64,000 nt of DNA from Collinsella sp. (GCA_031292915.1 JAUMSH010000058.1:1-64000), one strand, 5' to 3'; positions 52,885-61,994 are shown, numbered from the stretch's first letter. Program-made: numbers and translations. Notes: a model not told the origin generated them from the sequence alone.

Positions 52885-53679
52885 CTATCCTCTAAAGATA
52901 TCGGTGAGCATAGCGAGTGCCTCGAGCACGCCGCCGCCGACCGACGTCGCCTTGTCCGAAATGTAGTTGATATAGCTGGCATCGCCGCGCGGATCGACAT
53001 CGGCGCATTTAAAGCCCTCAGTCACCCGCACGCCGTTCGCCAAAAGCCCGCGCAGACAGCCATCGATCTGCGTGCACATGGGCGTATCGTCCGCGTAGCC
53101 AATCACGTCTCCGGCGCTCACGATGTCGCCGATTGCGCGGTCGGACCGAAACACGCCGGCGGCGGGGCTGTGGATAACGCGCTCCTTGCCATAGCCGGCG
53201 ATCACGCCCGGCACGCCCGTGTTGGGCTGGGGCGAGCCCTGGGTAATGACACGGCCCAAAAAATGCCCGCGCATGGTCTCGACCACGGCGTCGCAATCGA
53301 CCGGCGCGGTAAAGCCCGGCCCCACGGCGATGACGGTAGGCGCCATGTCGCGCGTGGTGCCCAGGTTGCGCTTGGCCAAAATCGCGTCGACCACAGCCGC
53401 GGGTTTAAGCTCATCGAGCATCTTGGCCTGAGGGTCCACCACGACGGCAACATCCCCCGCTTGGGTAATCTCGAGCGCCTCTGCCGGCGTCTGCGCCAAG
53501 CGAGCGCGAATGCCCTCGACCTGGACCTCGCCCAGGCGAATAGCCTCGCAAAAACTGATTGTGCGGCGGATGCACGTGGGAACCGCGATATCAGCCATGA
53601 CAACCGACACGCCGGCGCGCACCAAGCGAGCGGCGACACCCGTGGCGATATCGCCGGCGCCGCGAACATAAACGAGCAT
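52885..53679 (-). CDS. yqeB: YqeB-type selenium-dependent molybdenum hydroxylase accessory protein
   Basis: A 264-residue protein of the YqeB/EF2563 family: VYVRGAGDIATGVAARLVRAG at the N-terminus, FCEAIRLGEVQVEG, VIAVGPGFTAP and a C-terminal KATSVGGGVLEAL. The family co-occurs with selenium-dependent molybdenum hydroxylases and is thought to help selenium or cofactor loading; the exact reaction is not known. GGGAGGTG precedes the ATG. It is divergent from yqeC and followed by the xdhC-like gene. Confidence 0.88.
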   Translation of the reverse strand: MLVYVRGAGDIATGVAARLVRAGVSVVMADIAVPTCIRRTISFCEAIRLGEVQVEGIRARLAQTPAEALEITQAGDVAVVVDPQAKMLDELKPAAVVDAILAKRNLGTTRDMAPTVIAVGPGFTAPVDCDAVVETMRGHFLGRVITQGSPQPNTGVPGVIAGYGKERVIHSPAAGVFRSDRAIGDIVSAGDVIGYADDTPMCTQIDGCLRGLLANGVRVTEGFKCADVDPRGDASYINYISDKATSVGGGVLEALAMLTDIFRG

Positions 53680-53708
53680 ACCCGGGGCACCTCCCTGTGC
53701 TACGGTTT

Positions 53709-53739
53709 GAGTAGAGCAAAAGCGGTTCGACCGCTACTC
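53709..53739. promoter_or_regulatory. Palindrome in yqeB/yqeC divergent region
   Basis: Outer arms GAGTAG/CTACTC and an inner perfect stem GCGGT-TCG-ACCGC lie in the 102-base gap between divergent starts. It could be an operator for both genes or a leader hairpin of yqeB. An AT-rich stretch with a TATTAT box (53761-53766) follows on the yqeC side. Confidence 0.45.
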
Positions 53740-53781
53740 TGATGATTATTTATTATCACAGTATTATACGGCGGTGAACAG

Positions 53782-54516
53782 ATGGAAACGGTTAGCGGCA
53801 ATCTTGCCTCGGCGCTCAGGATCGAGCCGGGCATTACCGCGATTATCGGCAGCGGCGGCAAGTCGACGTTGCTCAAAACGCTGGGTCTTGAGCTCATGCG
53901 CGCTGGCGGCCGCGTGCTCCTCTGCACCACCACGCATATGCTTCCCGTTGCCGGCGTGCCATGGGACAGGTCGAATCGTCGCCTGGACGCCGCGCCTTGG
54001 AAGCCGGGCGCCTCGCATGTCCCCGGTTGCACCTGCGAGGCCTGCGCGGGCCTTGCACGCGGAGGCATCTGCCAGGCAGGCGTCTTGGACCCGGAGACAG
54101 GCAAGCTCTCCGCCCCCGCCGAGCCACTCGGCGAGCTGGCACAGCGCTTTGACTATGTGTTGGCCGAGGCAGACGGTAGCAAGCGACTCCCGCTCAAGGC
54201 GCATGCCGCCTGGGAGCCGGTAATTCCCGTCGGCACGGCCAACGTCATCTGGCTCGTCGGCGCCTCGGGACTCAGCAAGCCCATCAACGAAGCCGTCCAC
54301 CGCCCCGAGCTCTTTTGCGAGCGTTGCGGCTGCGAGCTCACCGACATCGCCACGCCCGAGCGCGTCGCCCAGGTGCTCAATGCCGAGATGCAGGCGCTGA
54401 AACTCAGCACCGCACGCGTCGTGCTCAACCAAGTCGACACGCTCAGCGACCCCACGATGGCCGACCGCTTCGAGGCAGCCCTCGGCCGCCCCCTCATCGC
54501 CACCAGCCTCAAGTAG
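53782..54516 (+). CDS. yqeC: YqeC-type selenium hydroxylase accessory protein
   Basis: A 244-residue P-loop protein: IIGSGGKSTLLKTLGLEL near residue 22 as Walker A, LCTTTHM, LAEADGSKRLPLKAHAAWEPVIP in the middle, and VLNQVDTL late. This matches the YqeC family linked to selenium-dependent molybdenum hydroxylases. Between the P-loop and the ADGS motif is a Cys-containing segment (CTCEACAGLARGGICQ) that could bind metal. It is the only gene of the cluster on the plus strand apart from the regulator. Confidence 0.88.
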   Translation: METVSGNLASALRIEPGITAIIGSGGKSTLLKTLGLELMRAGGRVLLCTTTHMLPVAGVPWDRSNRRLDAAPWKPGASHVPGCTCEACAGLARGGICQAGVLDPETGKLSAPAEPLGELAQRFDYVLAEADGSKRLPLKAHAAWEPVIPVGTANVIWLVGASGLSKPINEAVHRPELFCERCGCELTDIATPERVAQVLNAEMQALKLSTARVVLNQVDTLSDPTMADRFEAALGRPLIATSLK

Positions 54517-54532
54517 CCGGCCCCATCTCGTC

Positions 54533-54599
54533 AGTTGCGGTGAAATACGGACTGTTTGGCCGCCTAACGGCCGCAAACAGTCCGTATTTCACCGCAACT
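54533..54599. repeat. Palindromic element family 1, copy C
   Basis: The most regular copy: arms AGTTGCGGTGAAATACGGAC and its exact complement, with inner CTGTTTG/CAAACAG and GGCC tip. It lies 17 bases past yqeC and 27 bases from the hydA stop, between convergent genes, so it may act as a bidirectional terminator. Confidence 0.92.
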
Positions 54600-54625
54600 G
54601 CGGAGGGGACACGGCATCTTTGCTG

Positions 54626-55993
54626 CTAGCGGGGCACGTAACGGCCGGGCTGGGCTCCGGTGGGCTCGCCGTCGCGTGCCACCAGCACGCCGTTCACAAA
54701 CACGGCCTTGGCGCGGCCATGTGCCTCAAAGCCCTCGAGCGGCGTGTAGTCCACGGCCTGATGCTGTGTCGCGGCGCTGATCGTCCAACGCGCGCACGGA
54801 TCCCACACGCACACGTCGGCATCGGAGCCCTCGGCAAGACAGCCCTTGCGCGGATACATGCCAAAGACGCGCGCCGGGTTCTCGCTCATCAAACGGCACA
54901 GATCCTCGGGACCCAGCTGTCCCTCAAAGCTCGTAGCGATCGCGACGGGGCGATGCTCCACACCGGGCCCGCCGTTGGGAATCGCGCGGAAGTCGTCGCG
55001 CCCGCGGTCCTTTTGCCCGTGCAGGTTAAAGCTGCAGTGGTCGGTTGCAATCGTATCGATCTCGCCGGCCACAAGCGCCTCGCGCAGGGCAGCACGGTCG
55101 CCGGCATGGCGCAGCGGCGGGCTCATCACATACTTGGCACCTGCAAAGCCGTCCTCGCCCTGCTCCAGATAGCAGGTGTCGTCGAGCATCAGATACTGAG
55201 GGCAGGTCTCGACATAGATATTCTTCTGCCCGCGCGCTTTGGCAGCACGGATGGCCTCGAGCCCCAGCTTGGTCGAAAGGTGCACCACGTTGACCGGAGC
55301 GTCCCCGGCCAAGTGAGCCAGATACAGCAGGCGGCTCACGGCCTCGGCCTCACACACGTCCGGACGGCTGAGCGCATGGCCCTCGGGCCCGTGGATACCC
55401 TGCTCAAACACGCGCTTCTGCAGCGCGTTGACCAACGTGCCGTTCTCGCAATGCACGCACAGGATACCGCCCAGGCGCTTGAGCTCCTCCAGCACCTCGA
55501 GCGTCTCGGCATCGTTCAAGCGCAGATGGTCGTAGGCAAAGTAGGTCTTAAACGACGACACGCCCGCCTCGCGCATGGCCGAAAGATCGGCGCGGTTGCG
55601 CTCATTCCACTCGGCGAGTGCCATATGAAAGGCGTAGTTGGCGGTGCAGGTGCCGTCGGCGCGATGATGCCACTCGACTAAGGCATCGGGCATGGTCACG
55701 CCGCGATCGGCCGTCGCGTAGTCGACGATGGTCGTGGTACCGCCGCAGGCAGCCGCACGTGTGCCGGTCTCAAAGCTATCGGCCGTCCAGTCCATGCCGG
55801 TCCAGCACTGCATGTGCGTGTGCCCATCGATAAAGCCCGGGAACACCCAGCAGCCCGCGGCGTCCTCGACGGTATCGTCGGCGCCCGGCTCAATCGCCGC
55901 GGCAATCCGCACAATCTTGTCGCCCTCCATGGCAAGATCGGCGCGGCGAAGCCCCTGGGGCGTCACGAGCGCGCCGTTTTTGATGATGATCAT
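54626..55993 (-). CDS. hydA: Dihydropyrimidinase/hydantoinase-like amidohydrolase
   Basis: A 455-residue cyclic amidohydrolase. Metal and catalytic sites are visible: PGFIDGHTHMQ, the carbamylated Lys region GVSSFKTYFAY, CVHCENG, VVHLST, and IATDHCSFN with the catalytic Asp. Such enzymes open cyclic ureides. In E. coli and gut anaerobes the homologue (hyuA/hydA) sits in the yge/yqe purine-linked cluster and is thought to act on a ring-opening intermediate; the true substrate is not proven. AAGGAG precedes the ATG. It begins 8 bases past mocA. Confidence 0.9.
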   Translation of the reverse strand: MIIIKNGALVTPQGLRRADLAMEGDKIVRIAAAIEPGADDTVEDAAGCWVFPGFIDGHTHMQCWTGMDWTADSFETGTRAAACGGTTTIVDYATADRGVTMPDALVEWHHRADGTCTANYAFHMALAEWNERNRADLSAMREAGVSSFKTYFAYDHLRLNDAETLEVLEELKRLGGILCVHCENGTLVNALQKRVFEQGIHGPEGHALSRPDVCEAEAVSRLLYLAHLAGDAPVNVVHLSTKLGLEAIRAAKARGQKNIYVETCPQYLMLDDTCYLEQGEDGFAGAKYVMSPPLRHAGDRAALREALVAGEIDTIATDHCSFNLHGQKDRGRDDFRAIPNGGPGVEHRPVAIATSFEGQLGPEDLCRLMSENPARVFGMYPRKGCLAEGSDADVCVWDPCARWTISAATQHQAVDYTPLEGFEAHGRAKAVFVNGVLVARDGEPTGAQPGRYVPR

Positions 55994-56001
55994 GTTGCTC
56001 C

Positions 56002-56616
56002 TTATTGATTCATACAGTTGGCCACGCGATCAAAATACGAGCAGGCCGCGATATGCTCCGCTATGCGTCGCTGTCCCTTGACGGTATCGACGTCCCACAG
56101 CTCGTAGGCACGCGCCTCGACCAGCGCAACGTCGACGCGACCTTTGAGAATCGAGCCCCCGCCGTCCTTGCCCTCAAGACACATAAGTGCATCGAACAGT
56201 TCCGCCGGAAAGAGCACCGGGCTCGAAGGCTCACCGTTGCACGCAAGACGCACCGGATGCTTGCGGCCACGCTCGTCAAATGCGCGAACCATGGCATCAA
56301 AAGAATCCGAACTCACGAGCGGCTGGTCGCCCGGCAAAAAGAGGCATCCTTTCCAGTCGCGTTCGACTCCCCACGAAAGGCCCGCACGGACACTTTCGCT
56401 GCGCAGCTCGCCATCGTTCAGCACGCACGGGCAATGCTTGTCCTCGCAAATCTGAGCGACCTCGGGCCAACGCGTCGAAACCACGACGTCAAAGCCCCGG
56501 GGAACCGAATCGATGGTCCGAGCAATCAGCGGCTCGCCATAGATATCGGCAAGCATCTTGTTGGAGCCAAACCGCTTGCCCTCGCCCGAGGCCATAATCA
56601 CGCAACCAAGTTTCAT
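56002..56616 (-). CDS. mocA: MocA-type molybdenum cofactor nucleotidyltransferase
   Basis: A 204-residue nucleotidyltransferase of the MobA/MocA/YgfJ family: VIMASGEGKRFGSNKMLADI near the N-terminus with the conserved Gly, Arg and Lys, FLPGDQPLVSSD with Asp for metal, and SSPVLFP. It would add CMP (or another nucleotide) to molybdopterin for xanthine dehydrogenase-type enzymes. Its C-terminal 25 residues (AEHIAACSYFDRVANCMNQ) are extra. It is coupled to hydA. Confidence 0.88.
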   Translation of the reverse strand: MKLGCVIMASGEGKRFGSNKMLADIYGEPLIARTIDSVPRGFDVVVSTRWPEVAQICEDKHCPCVLNDGELRSESVRAGLSWGVERDWKGCLFLPGDQPLVSSDSFDAMVRAFDERGRKHPVRLACNGEPSSPVLFPAELFDALMCLEGKDGGGSILKGRVDVALVEARAYELWDVDTVKGQRRIAEHIAACSYFDRVANCMNQ

Positions 56617-56745
56617 CTCCGCAAACCTCCCCTGGCTGCCTTGGACGCCATAGTTGCTATACCCACCATACCAAGCTCACACTCCGTCGGAACAGGCATG
56701 CGCTCGTTTTTCCAGCGAACGCCCCTTGGCTCTCCATAGCACAAA

Positions 56746-56776
56746 GGAGGGCGCCCCGCGACGCAGGGCACCCTCC
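56746..56776 (-). terminator. Hairpin after arcC
   Basis: GGAGGGTGCCC pairs with GGGCGCCCTCC and is followed by CTTTG on the minus strand, 19 bases past the carbamate kinase stop. The T-run is short, so read-through into mocA-hydA is possible. Confidence 0.6.
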
Positions 56777-56794
56777 TCAATGGTGCAGATATGC

Positions 56795-57745
56795 CTACTC
56801 AGCGTCGCCAGTAAACGTGGTACCGGTCTTGCCGGCAAGACCGTCACGCGCCTTCTCGAGCAGCGTGATGAGCGCCGTGCGGCCCGGCTTGCTCTCGGCA
56901 AACGTCGAGGCGGCCTGGACCTTGGGCAGCATGGAGCCACGACCGAACTCGTTGGCCTCGGACAGACGCTTTACGTCAGCCGCAGTCAGCGTGTCGAGCC
57001 ACTGCTCGTGGTCGGTGCCAAAGCCAATGGCAACCTTCTCCACGGCCGTCAGGATAATCAGGGCATCGGCGTCGAGCTGCTCGGCGAGCTTCTCGGCCGC
57101 AAAGTCCTTATCGATGACGGCGGCAGCGCCCTTAAGGTGGTTGCCCTGGGCCTTGGTGACGGGAATACCGCCACCGCCGCAGGAGATCACCACGTGGTTG
57201 GACTCGACGAGCGACTTGATGGTGTCGAGCTCGACGATGTTCACGGGCTTGGGCGAGGCAACCACGCGACGGAAGCCCTGCTTCTCGTCGTGGATGAACT
57301 GGTAGCCGCGGTCGGCCTCCAGCTCCTTGGCCTCGGCCTCGCTCATCCACGGACCAATCGGCTTGACCGGGTCGGCAAAGGCCGGGTCGTCTGCCGCAAC
57401 CTCGACCTGGGTGAGCACGGTGGCGACGCCCTTGTCGATATTGCGGTCGAGCATTTCCTCGCGCAGCGCATTTTGCAGGTCATAGCCAATGTAGCCCTGG
57501 CTCATGGCGCCGCAAACGGACAAGGGGCAGGGAACGTACTTCTGAGGATTAGAGCGCGTGAGCTCAGCCATCGCGTTGGCGATCATGCCCACCTGGGGAC
57601 CGTTGCCATGCACGACGACGACCTCGTTGCCCTCCTCGATCAGGTCGACGATAGCCTTGGAAGTCGTCTTGACGGCCTCCATCTGCTCGGGAAGGTTGGC
57701 GCCGAGGGCGTTTCCGCCCAGGGCGACAACGATACGCTTAGCCAT
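56795..57745 (-). CDS. arcC: Carbamate kinase
   Basis: A 316-residue carbamate kinase: RIVVALGGNALGAN, VVVHGNGPQVGMIANAM, ISCGGGGIPVTKAQG and FGRGSMLPKVQAA. It converts carbamoyl phosphate and ADP to ATP, ammonia and CO2. It starts 14 bases after ygeW, so it probably uses carbamoyl phosphate released by that carbamoyltransferase, as proposed for the E. coli homologue yqeA. This gives the cluster a fermentative ATP-yielding step (inference). Confidence 0.96.
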   Translation of the reverse strand: MAKRIVVALGGNALGANLPEQMEAVKTTSKAIVDLIEEGNEVVVVHGNGPQVGMIANAMAELTRSNPQKYVPCPLSVCGAMSQGYIGYDLQNALREEMLDRNIDKGVATVLTQVEVAADDPAFADPVKPIGPWMSEAEAKELEADRGYQFIHDEKQGFRRVVASPKPVNIVELDTIKSLVESNHVVISCGGGGIPVTKAQGNHLKGAAAVIDKDFAAEKLAEQLDADALIILTAVEKVAIGFGTDHEQWLDTLTAADVKRLSEANEFGRGSMLPKVQAASTFAESKPGRTALITLLEKARDGLAGKTGTTFTGDAE

Positions 57746-57759
57746 TTCTCAGCCCAGCT

Positions 57760-58962
57760 TTAGGCCTGGAACCAACGGGCGGTGTTGCGCTCGTCGAGGG
57801 CCTTGAGGGTAGCGGCGGGATCGGCAACCTTCTGCAGGAACATCATGGCTGCGATGGCGTACGGCTTGTAGCTGGCCTCCTTGTACATGCCCACGCGGTG
57901 CATGTCGAAGACGTCGGCGTTGACCTCGCCGTGCTCGCAGGAGACACCGGAGATGTCGGCGGGCAGCGGGTGCATAAAGATGGTGTCCTGGCCGTTGGCA
58001 GTCTTCTCCATGAGCTCAGTCGTGGAGCACCAGTCCTGATGGGTGGCGTTCTGGGCGAGCAGCTCCTTCTCGAGCGCAGCGATGCCGGCGTCGTCGCCCT
58101 CGGCGTACAGGTTGGTGCGCTTCTCCATGGCGGCAAACGGAGCCCAGCTCTTGGGGATCACGATGTCGGCGCCCTCGAAGGCCTCGGCCATGGTGTTGAC
58201 CTGCTTAAAGGTGGTGCCGGACTCGGCGGCGTAGCCCTTGGCGCGCTCGACGACCTCGGGCATGAGGTCGTAGCCCTCGGGGTGGGCCAGGGTGACGTCC
58301 ATGCCAAAACGGGGCAGCAGGCTGATCAGCGACTGCGGGCAGGACAGTGGCTTGCCGTAAGAGGGCGAATAGGCCCAGGTGACGGCAACCTTCTTGCCCT
58401 TGAGGTTCTCGAGGCCACCAAACTCGTTGATGAGGTAGAGCATGTCGGCAGAGGACTGCGTGGGGTGGTCGGAATCGGACTGCAGGGAGATGAGCGTGGG
58501 ACGGTGATCCAGAACGCCGTCCTCGTAAGCCTGCTGGACAGACTCGGAGACCTCGGCCATGTAGGCGTCGCCCTTACCGATGTACATGTCGTCGCGGATG
58601 CCGATGACGTCGGCCATGAAGGAGATCATGGTAGCGGTCTCGCGGACGGTCTCGCCGTGAGCGATCTGGGACTTCTTCTCGTCCAGGTCCTGCAGCTCAA
58701 GGCCGAGCAGGTTGGCAGCCTTAGAGAAGGAGAAGCGCGTACGGGTGGAGTTGTCGCGGAACAGCGAGACGGCCAGGCCGGAGTCGAAAATCTTGGACGA
58801 AACGTTGTTCTCGCGCAGCTCGCGCAGAGCGTCGGCGACGATGTAGAGCGCCTTGAGCTCATCGGTGGTCTTGTCCCAGGTGTGCAGGAAGTCGCTGCCG
58901 TACATACCCTTAAAATCGAGGCCGTTCAGCTGCTCGACGAGCTCGGTAAACTTGGCGTCCAT
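57760..58962 (-). CDS. ygeW: YgeW-type knotted carbamoyltransferase
   Basis: A 400-residue carbamoyltransferase. It has the carbamoyl-phosphate motif DNSTRTRFSFSKAAN near residue 90, SLQSDSDHPTQSSADML for the HPTQ-like region, and IFMHPLPADISG near the C-terminus. Its length and long N-terminus fit YgeW, not ornithine or aspartate transferases. In gut-type clusters it is thought to phosphorolyse a carbamoylated diamino acid to carbamoyl phosphate. The ATG at 58962 has AAAGGAC upstream; the open frame to 59148 lacks coding character. Confidence 0.93.
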   Translation of the reverse strand: MDAKFTELVEQLNGLDFKGMYGSDFLHTWDKTTDELKALYIVADALRELRENNVSSKIFDSGLAVSLFRDNSTRTRFSFSKAANLLGLELQDLDEKKSQIAHGETVRETATMISFMADVIGIRDDMYIGKGDAYMAEVSESVQQAYEDGVLDHRPTLISLQSDSDHPTQSSADMLYLINEFGGLENLKGKKVAVTWAYSPSYGKPLSCPQSLISLLPRFGMDVTLAHPEGYDLMPEVVERAKGYAAESGTTFKQVNTMAEAFEGADIVIPKSWAPFAAMEKRTNLYAEGDDAGIAALEKELLAQNATHQDWCSTTELMEKTANGQDTIFMHPLPADISGVSCEHGEVNADVFDMHRVGMYKEASYKPYAIAAMMFLQKVADPAATLKALDERNTARWFQA

Positions 58963-59116
58963 GGAAATGTCCTTTCTAAAGATGAAACGATCGCAGTGAG
59001 TAGATGTGCTCCGGCATGTGCGTGTGGCTAGAACATGCAGAGCATCATGACGAGGACCCGCCACCGTTGAGGAAGCATGGGAGATAACGACCGCGGGCCC
59101 CAAGTCAACAGGGGGC

Positions 59117-59141
59117 GCCGGGGGCATAAACTGTCCCCGGC
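59117..59141 (-). terminator. Hairpin in ygeY-ygeW gap
   Basis: GCCGGGG pairs with CCCCGGC across an 11-base loop, 22 bases past the ygeY stop in a 200-base gap. There is no T-run on the minus strand. It may be a processing or partial termination site; ygeW may have its own promoter in the rest of the gap. Confidence 0.45.
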
Positions 59142-59163
59142 TCAACAAGATCGAGGAATGGGA

Positions 59164-60549
59164 CTAGTCGATCTTGTTGTTGGTCAGACCGGCGCGGAAC
59201 ACGGTGGCATCGCCATCGGCCTGGCTCGGATCGTAGAGGTTCAGGGCAGCCACATACATGGCGGCAGCGGTGACCAGGTCGTCCTTGTAGGTGACCTCGT
59301 TGGGAGCGTGAGCCTGAGACTCGGCACCCGGGCCAAAGCCCACGCAGGGGATGCCGTAGCGACCCTGGATGGAGACGCAGTTCGTGGAGAAGGTCCACTT
59401 GTCGCACAGAGGGCGACCGGTGCGCTTGTCCATGCTGGGCTCGCAGCCGATGCGCTCGTCACCGAACATGGCCTTGTGGGCGTCGACGAGGGCCTTGACG
59501 TGCGGAGCGGTCTCCTTGTTGATCCACGTGGGAAAGTAAGCCTCGGTCTCGTAGACCTCGCCGGTCCAGGACGGACGGTCGTACATGTACATGGAGACCT
59601 TCACGTCGTCGCCGTACTTCTTGGCGGCCGGCAGGTTGCGGATCTCGTCCAGGCAGGACTCCCAGGTCTCACCGGCGGTCATGCGACGGTCGATGGAGAT
59701 GGCGCAGGAGTCAGCGACAGCGCAGCGGCTGGGACTGGTGTAGAAGATCTGGCTGACGGTGCAGGTGCCGCGGCCCAGGAAGCGGGCATCCTCGAAGTGC
59801 TCGGGGTTGTACTTGGGGTCGAGCATCTTGACGAGACCCTTGATGTCGGTCGACTCGTCGCAGCCGTTGTTGTTGAGGGCGCGGACGTCGGCGATGATGT
59901 CGGCCATCTTGTAGATGGCGTTGTCGCCGCGGTCGGGAGCGGAGCCGTGGCAGGAGGTGCCGTGAACGTCGACGCGGATCTCCATGCGGCCGCGGTGACC
60001 GCGATAGATGCCACCGTCGGTGGGCTCGGTGGAAATGACGAACTCGGGCTTAATGCCGTCCTTGTTGTAGATGTACTGCCAGCACATGCCGTCGCAGTCC
60101 TCTTCCTGGACGGTACCGACGACCATGATCTTGTAGCCCTCGGGGATGAGGCCCATGTCCTTCATCATCTTGGCAGCGTAGGTAGCAGAAGCCATGCCAC
60201 CCTCCTGGTCGGAGCCGCCGCGGCCGTAGATGATCTCGTCGGTCTCGTAGCCCTCATAGGGATCGGCGTCCCAGTTCTCGATGTTGCCGATACCGACGGT
60301 GTCGATGTGAGAGTCGATGGCGATAATCTTGTCGCCCTCGCCCATAAAGCCCATAACGTTGCCCAGGCCGTCGACCTTGACCTCGTCATAGCCAAGGCTC
60401 TCCATCTCGGCCTTGATGCAAGCGACAACCTCACCCTCCTCGCAAGACTCAGAGGGATGGGAGATCATGGCGCGCAGGAAGCGAGTCATATCAGCACGGT
60501 GGGACTCAGCAGCAGCCTTGATAGCGTCGAAATCGAGTTCTTTAGCCAT
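59164..60549 (-). CDS. ygeY: YgeY-type M20 family metallohydrolase
   Basis: A 461-residue M20 hydrolase matching the selenium-metabolism-linked YgeY family. Metal ligands are visible: IIAIDSHIDTVG, YGRGGSDQEGGMA, GTVQEEDCDG, and a late His in ESQAHAPNEVTY. The lid domain contains GHRGRMEIRVDVHGTSCHGS. It should hydrolyse an amide or ureido bond in the pathway before diaminopropionate; the substrate is not proven. The site GAAAGG precedes the ATG. It follows dpaL by 72 bases holding a small GC-rich hairpin (60590-60616). Confidence 0.92.
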   Translation of the reverse strand: MAKELDFDAIKAAAESHRADMTRFLRAMISHPSESCEEGEVVACIKAEMESLGYDEVKVDGLGNVMGFMGEGDKIIAIDSHIDTVGIGNIENWDADPYEGYETDEIIYGRGGSDQEGGMASATYAAKMMKDMGLIPEGYKIMVVGTVQEEDCDGMCWQYIYNKDGIKPEFVISTEPTDGGIYRGHRGRMEIRVDVHGTSCHGSAPDRGDNAIYKMADIIADVRALNNNGCDESTDIKGLVKMLDPKYNPEHFEDARFLGRGTCTVSQIFYTSPSRCAVADSCAISIDRRMTAGETWESCLDEIRNLPAAKKYGDDVKVSMYMYDRPSWTGEVYETEAYFPTWINKETAPHVKALVDAHKAMFGDERIGCEPSMDKRTGRPLCDKWTFSTNCVSIQGRYGIPCVGFGPGAESQAHAPNEVTYKDDLVTAAAMYVAALNLYDPSQADGDATVFRAGLTNNKID

Positions 60550-60621
60550 TGTTCATAACCTTTCAAACGAAGGAATCTACCTGTGAGGTGGCGGAGCGAT
60601 ACCTATTTACTCCGCCCAGTA

Positions 60622-61836
60622 TTAGCAAGTCGGGTACTCGCCCTCCCAGACGATGCGACGGTACTGATCCGGATCCGTGTCGCCTTCGGTGGAGAAGCAG
60701 AGCACGGAGCTCGTCTTGTCCAGGCCGATGAGCTCCTTGAGCTCGGCGTACTCGGGATCGAGCATGAGGGTCTCGACCAGGCCGGTGGTCACCGCGCCGG
60801 ACTCGCCGGAGATGACGCGCGGGTCGCCCTTCTCGGGGGCGCCCAGGGTACGCATGCCGCGAGCGGTGACCCAGTCGGGGCAGGACACGAAGGCGGTAGC
60901 GTGGTTGCGCAGGATATCCCAGCCCAGGATGTTGGGCTCGCCGCAGCACAAGCCGGCCATGATGGAGGGCATGTCGCCGTCCACGATGCGCGGGTCGCCG
61001 TCGCCAGCGGCAGCGCCCTTGTACAGGCAGGCGGCCGGAGCGCACTCGACCACGACAAAGGTGGGCGGGTTATCGGGATACAGGTTGGTGAAGTAGCCCA
61101 CCACGGCGCCGGCCAGCGAGCCTACACCGGCCTGGACAAAGACGTGCGTCGGGCGGTTGATGGCCATCTCGCGCAGCTGCTCGGCTGCCTCGGAAGCCAT
61201 GGTGCCATAGCCCTCCATGATCCAAGACGGAATCTTCTCGTAGCCCTCCCAGGCGGTGTCCTGAACGATAACGCCGCGCTCGCAGGCGTCGGCCTCGGCG
61301 GCGGCCATGCGCACGCACTCGTCGTAGTTGACCTCTTCGATGGTCACCGTGGCGCCCTCGGCGGCGATGTTGTCGAAGCGGGGCTTGGTGGAACCCTTGG
61401 GCATGTGCACGACGGCCTTCTGGCCCAGCTTATTGGCAGCCCATGCCACGCCGCGGCCATGGTTGCCGTCGGTGGCGGTAAAGAAGGTGGCCTGGCCAAA
61501 GTCCTTGGCAAGCTGATCGGAAGTCAGGTAATCGAAGGTGCAGTCGGCAACGTCCTTGCCGGTCTCGTCGGCAATGTAGTTGGCCATGGCAAACGAACCG
61601 CCCAGGACCTTAAAGGCGTTGAGGCCAAAGCGATAGCTCTCGTCCTTAACGCACAGGTTGGACAGGCCCAGGCGTGCAGCCTGGCCATCCAGGCGGGCAA
61701 GCGGAGTGACGGTGTACTGGGGGAACGACTGGTGGAAGGCACGGGCCTTCTTCACGTGGTCGAGGCTCATGATTCCCAAGTGCTTGTCATCGCTCTTGGG
61801 CATCGTGTTGCCCGCCCACTGGATCTTATCGGCCAT
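60622..61836 (-). CDS. dpaL: Diaminopropionate ammonia-lyase
   Basis: A 404-residue PLP enzyme (YgeX family) that splits 2,3-diaminopropionate to pyruvate and two ammonia. The PLP Lys is at residue 76 (GLNAFKVLGGSFA), followed by TATDGNHGRGVAW and the Gly-rich phosphate loop VQAGVGSLAGAVVG. The length is close to E. coli YgeX (398). It is the first gene of the minus-strand cluster and faces a divergent PAS/HTH regulator across 277 bases with two copies of a probable operator. AAGGAG precedes the ATG. Confidence 0.95.
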   Translation of the reverse strand: MADKIQWAGNTMPKSDDKHLGIMSLDHVKKARAFHQSFPQYTVTPLARLDGQAARLGLSNLCVKDESYRFGLNAFKVLGGSFAMANYIADETGKDVADCTFDYLTSDQLAKDFGQATFFTATDGNHGRGVAWAANKLGQKAVVHMPKGSTKPRFDNIAAEGATVTIEEVNYDECVRMAAAEADACERGVIVQDTAWEGYEKIPSWIMEGYGTMASEAAEQLREMAINRPTHVFVQAGVGSLAGAVVGYFTNLYPDNPPTFVVVECAPAACLYKGAAAGDGDPRIVDGDMPSIMAGLCCGEPNILGWDILRNHATAFVSCPDWVTARGMRTLGAPEKGDPRVISGESGAVTTGLVETLMLDPEYAELKELIGLDKTSSVLCFSTEGDTDPDQYRRIVWEGEYPTC

Positions 61837-61928
61837 ACGGTGAACTCCTTAAGTCCTCTCTTGCCGGCCCCCGCATACGCGTTTCAGCCCATTCCCATTC
61901 ATGCGACTGAACTTTTATGTGGATGCCA

Positions 61929-61943
61929 AACAAAAAGTTTGTT
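61929..61943. promoter_or_regulatory. Candidate operator 1 (AACAAA-N3-TTTGTT)
   Basis: AACAAA-AAG-TTTGTT is a perfect 6-bp inverted repeat, 93 bases upstream of dpaL. The same design recurs at 61980-61994, centre-to-centre 51 bases away, about five helical turns. Confidence 0.7.
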
Positions 61944-61979
61944 AGCACTGTTCTATCACACTTTTTGATTGGCAAACCT

Positions 61980-61994
61980 AACAAATTGTTTGTT
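61980..61994. promoter_or_regulatory. Candidate operator 2 (AACAAA-N3-TTTGTT)
   Basis: AACAAA-TTG-TTTGTT has arms identical to operator 1 with a different 3-base spacer. The pair lies in the divergent region between dpaL and the PAS/HTH regulator gene, the natural ligand protein for both. Confidence 0.7.
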
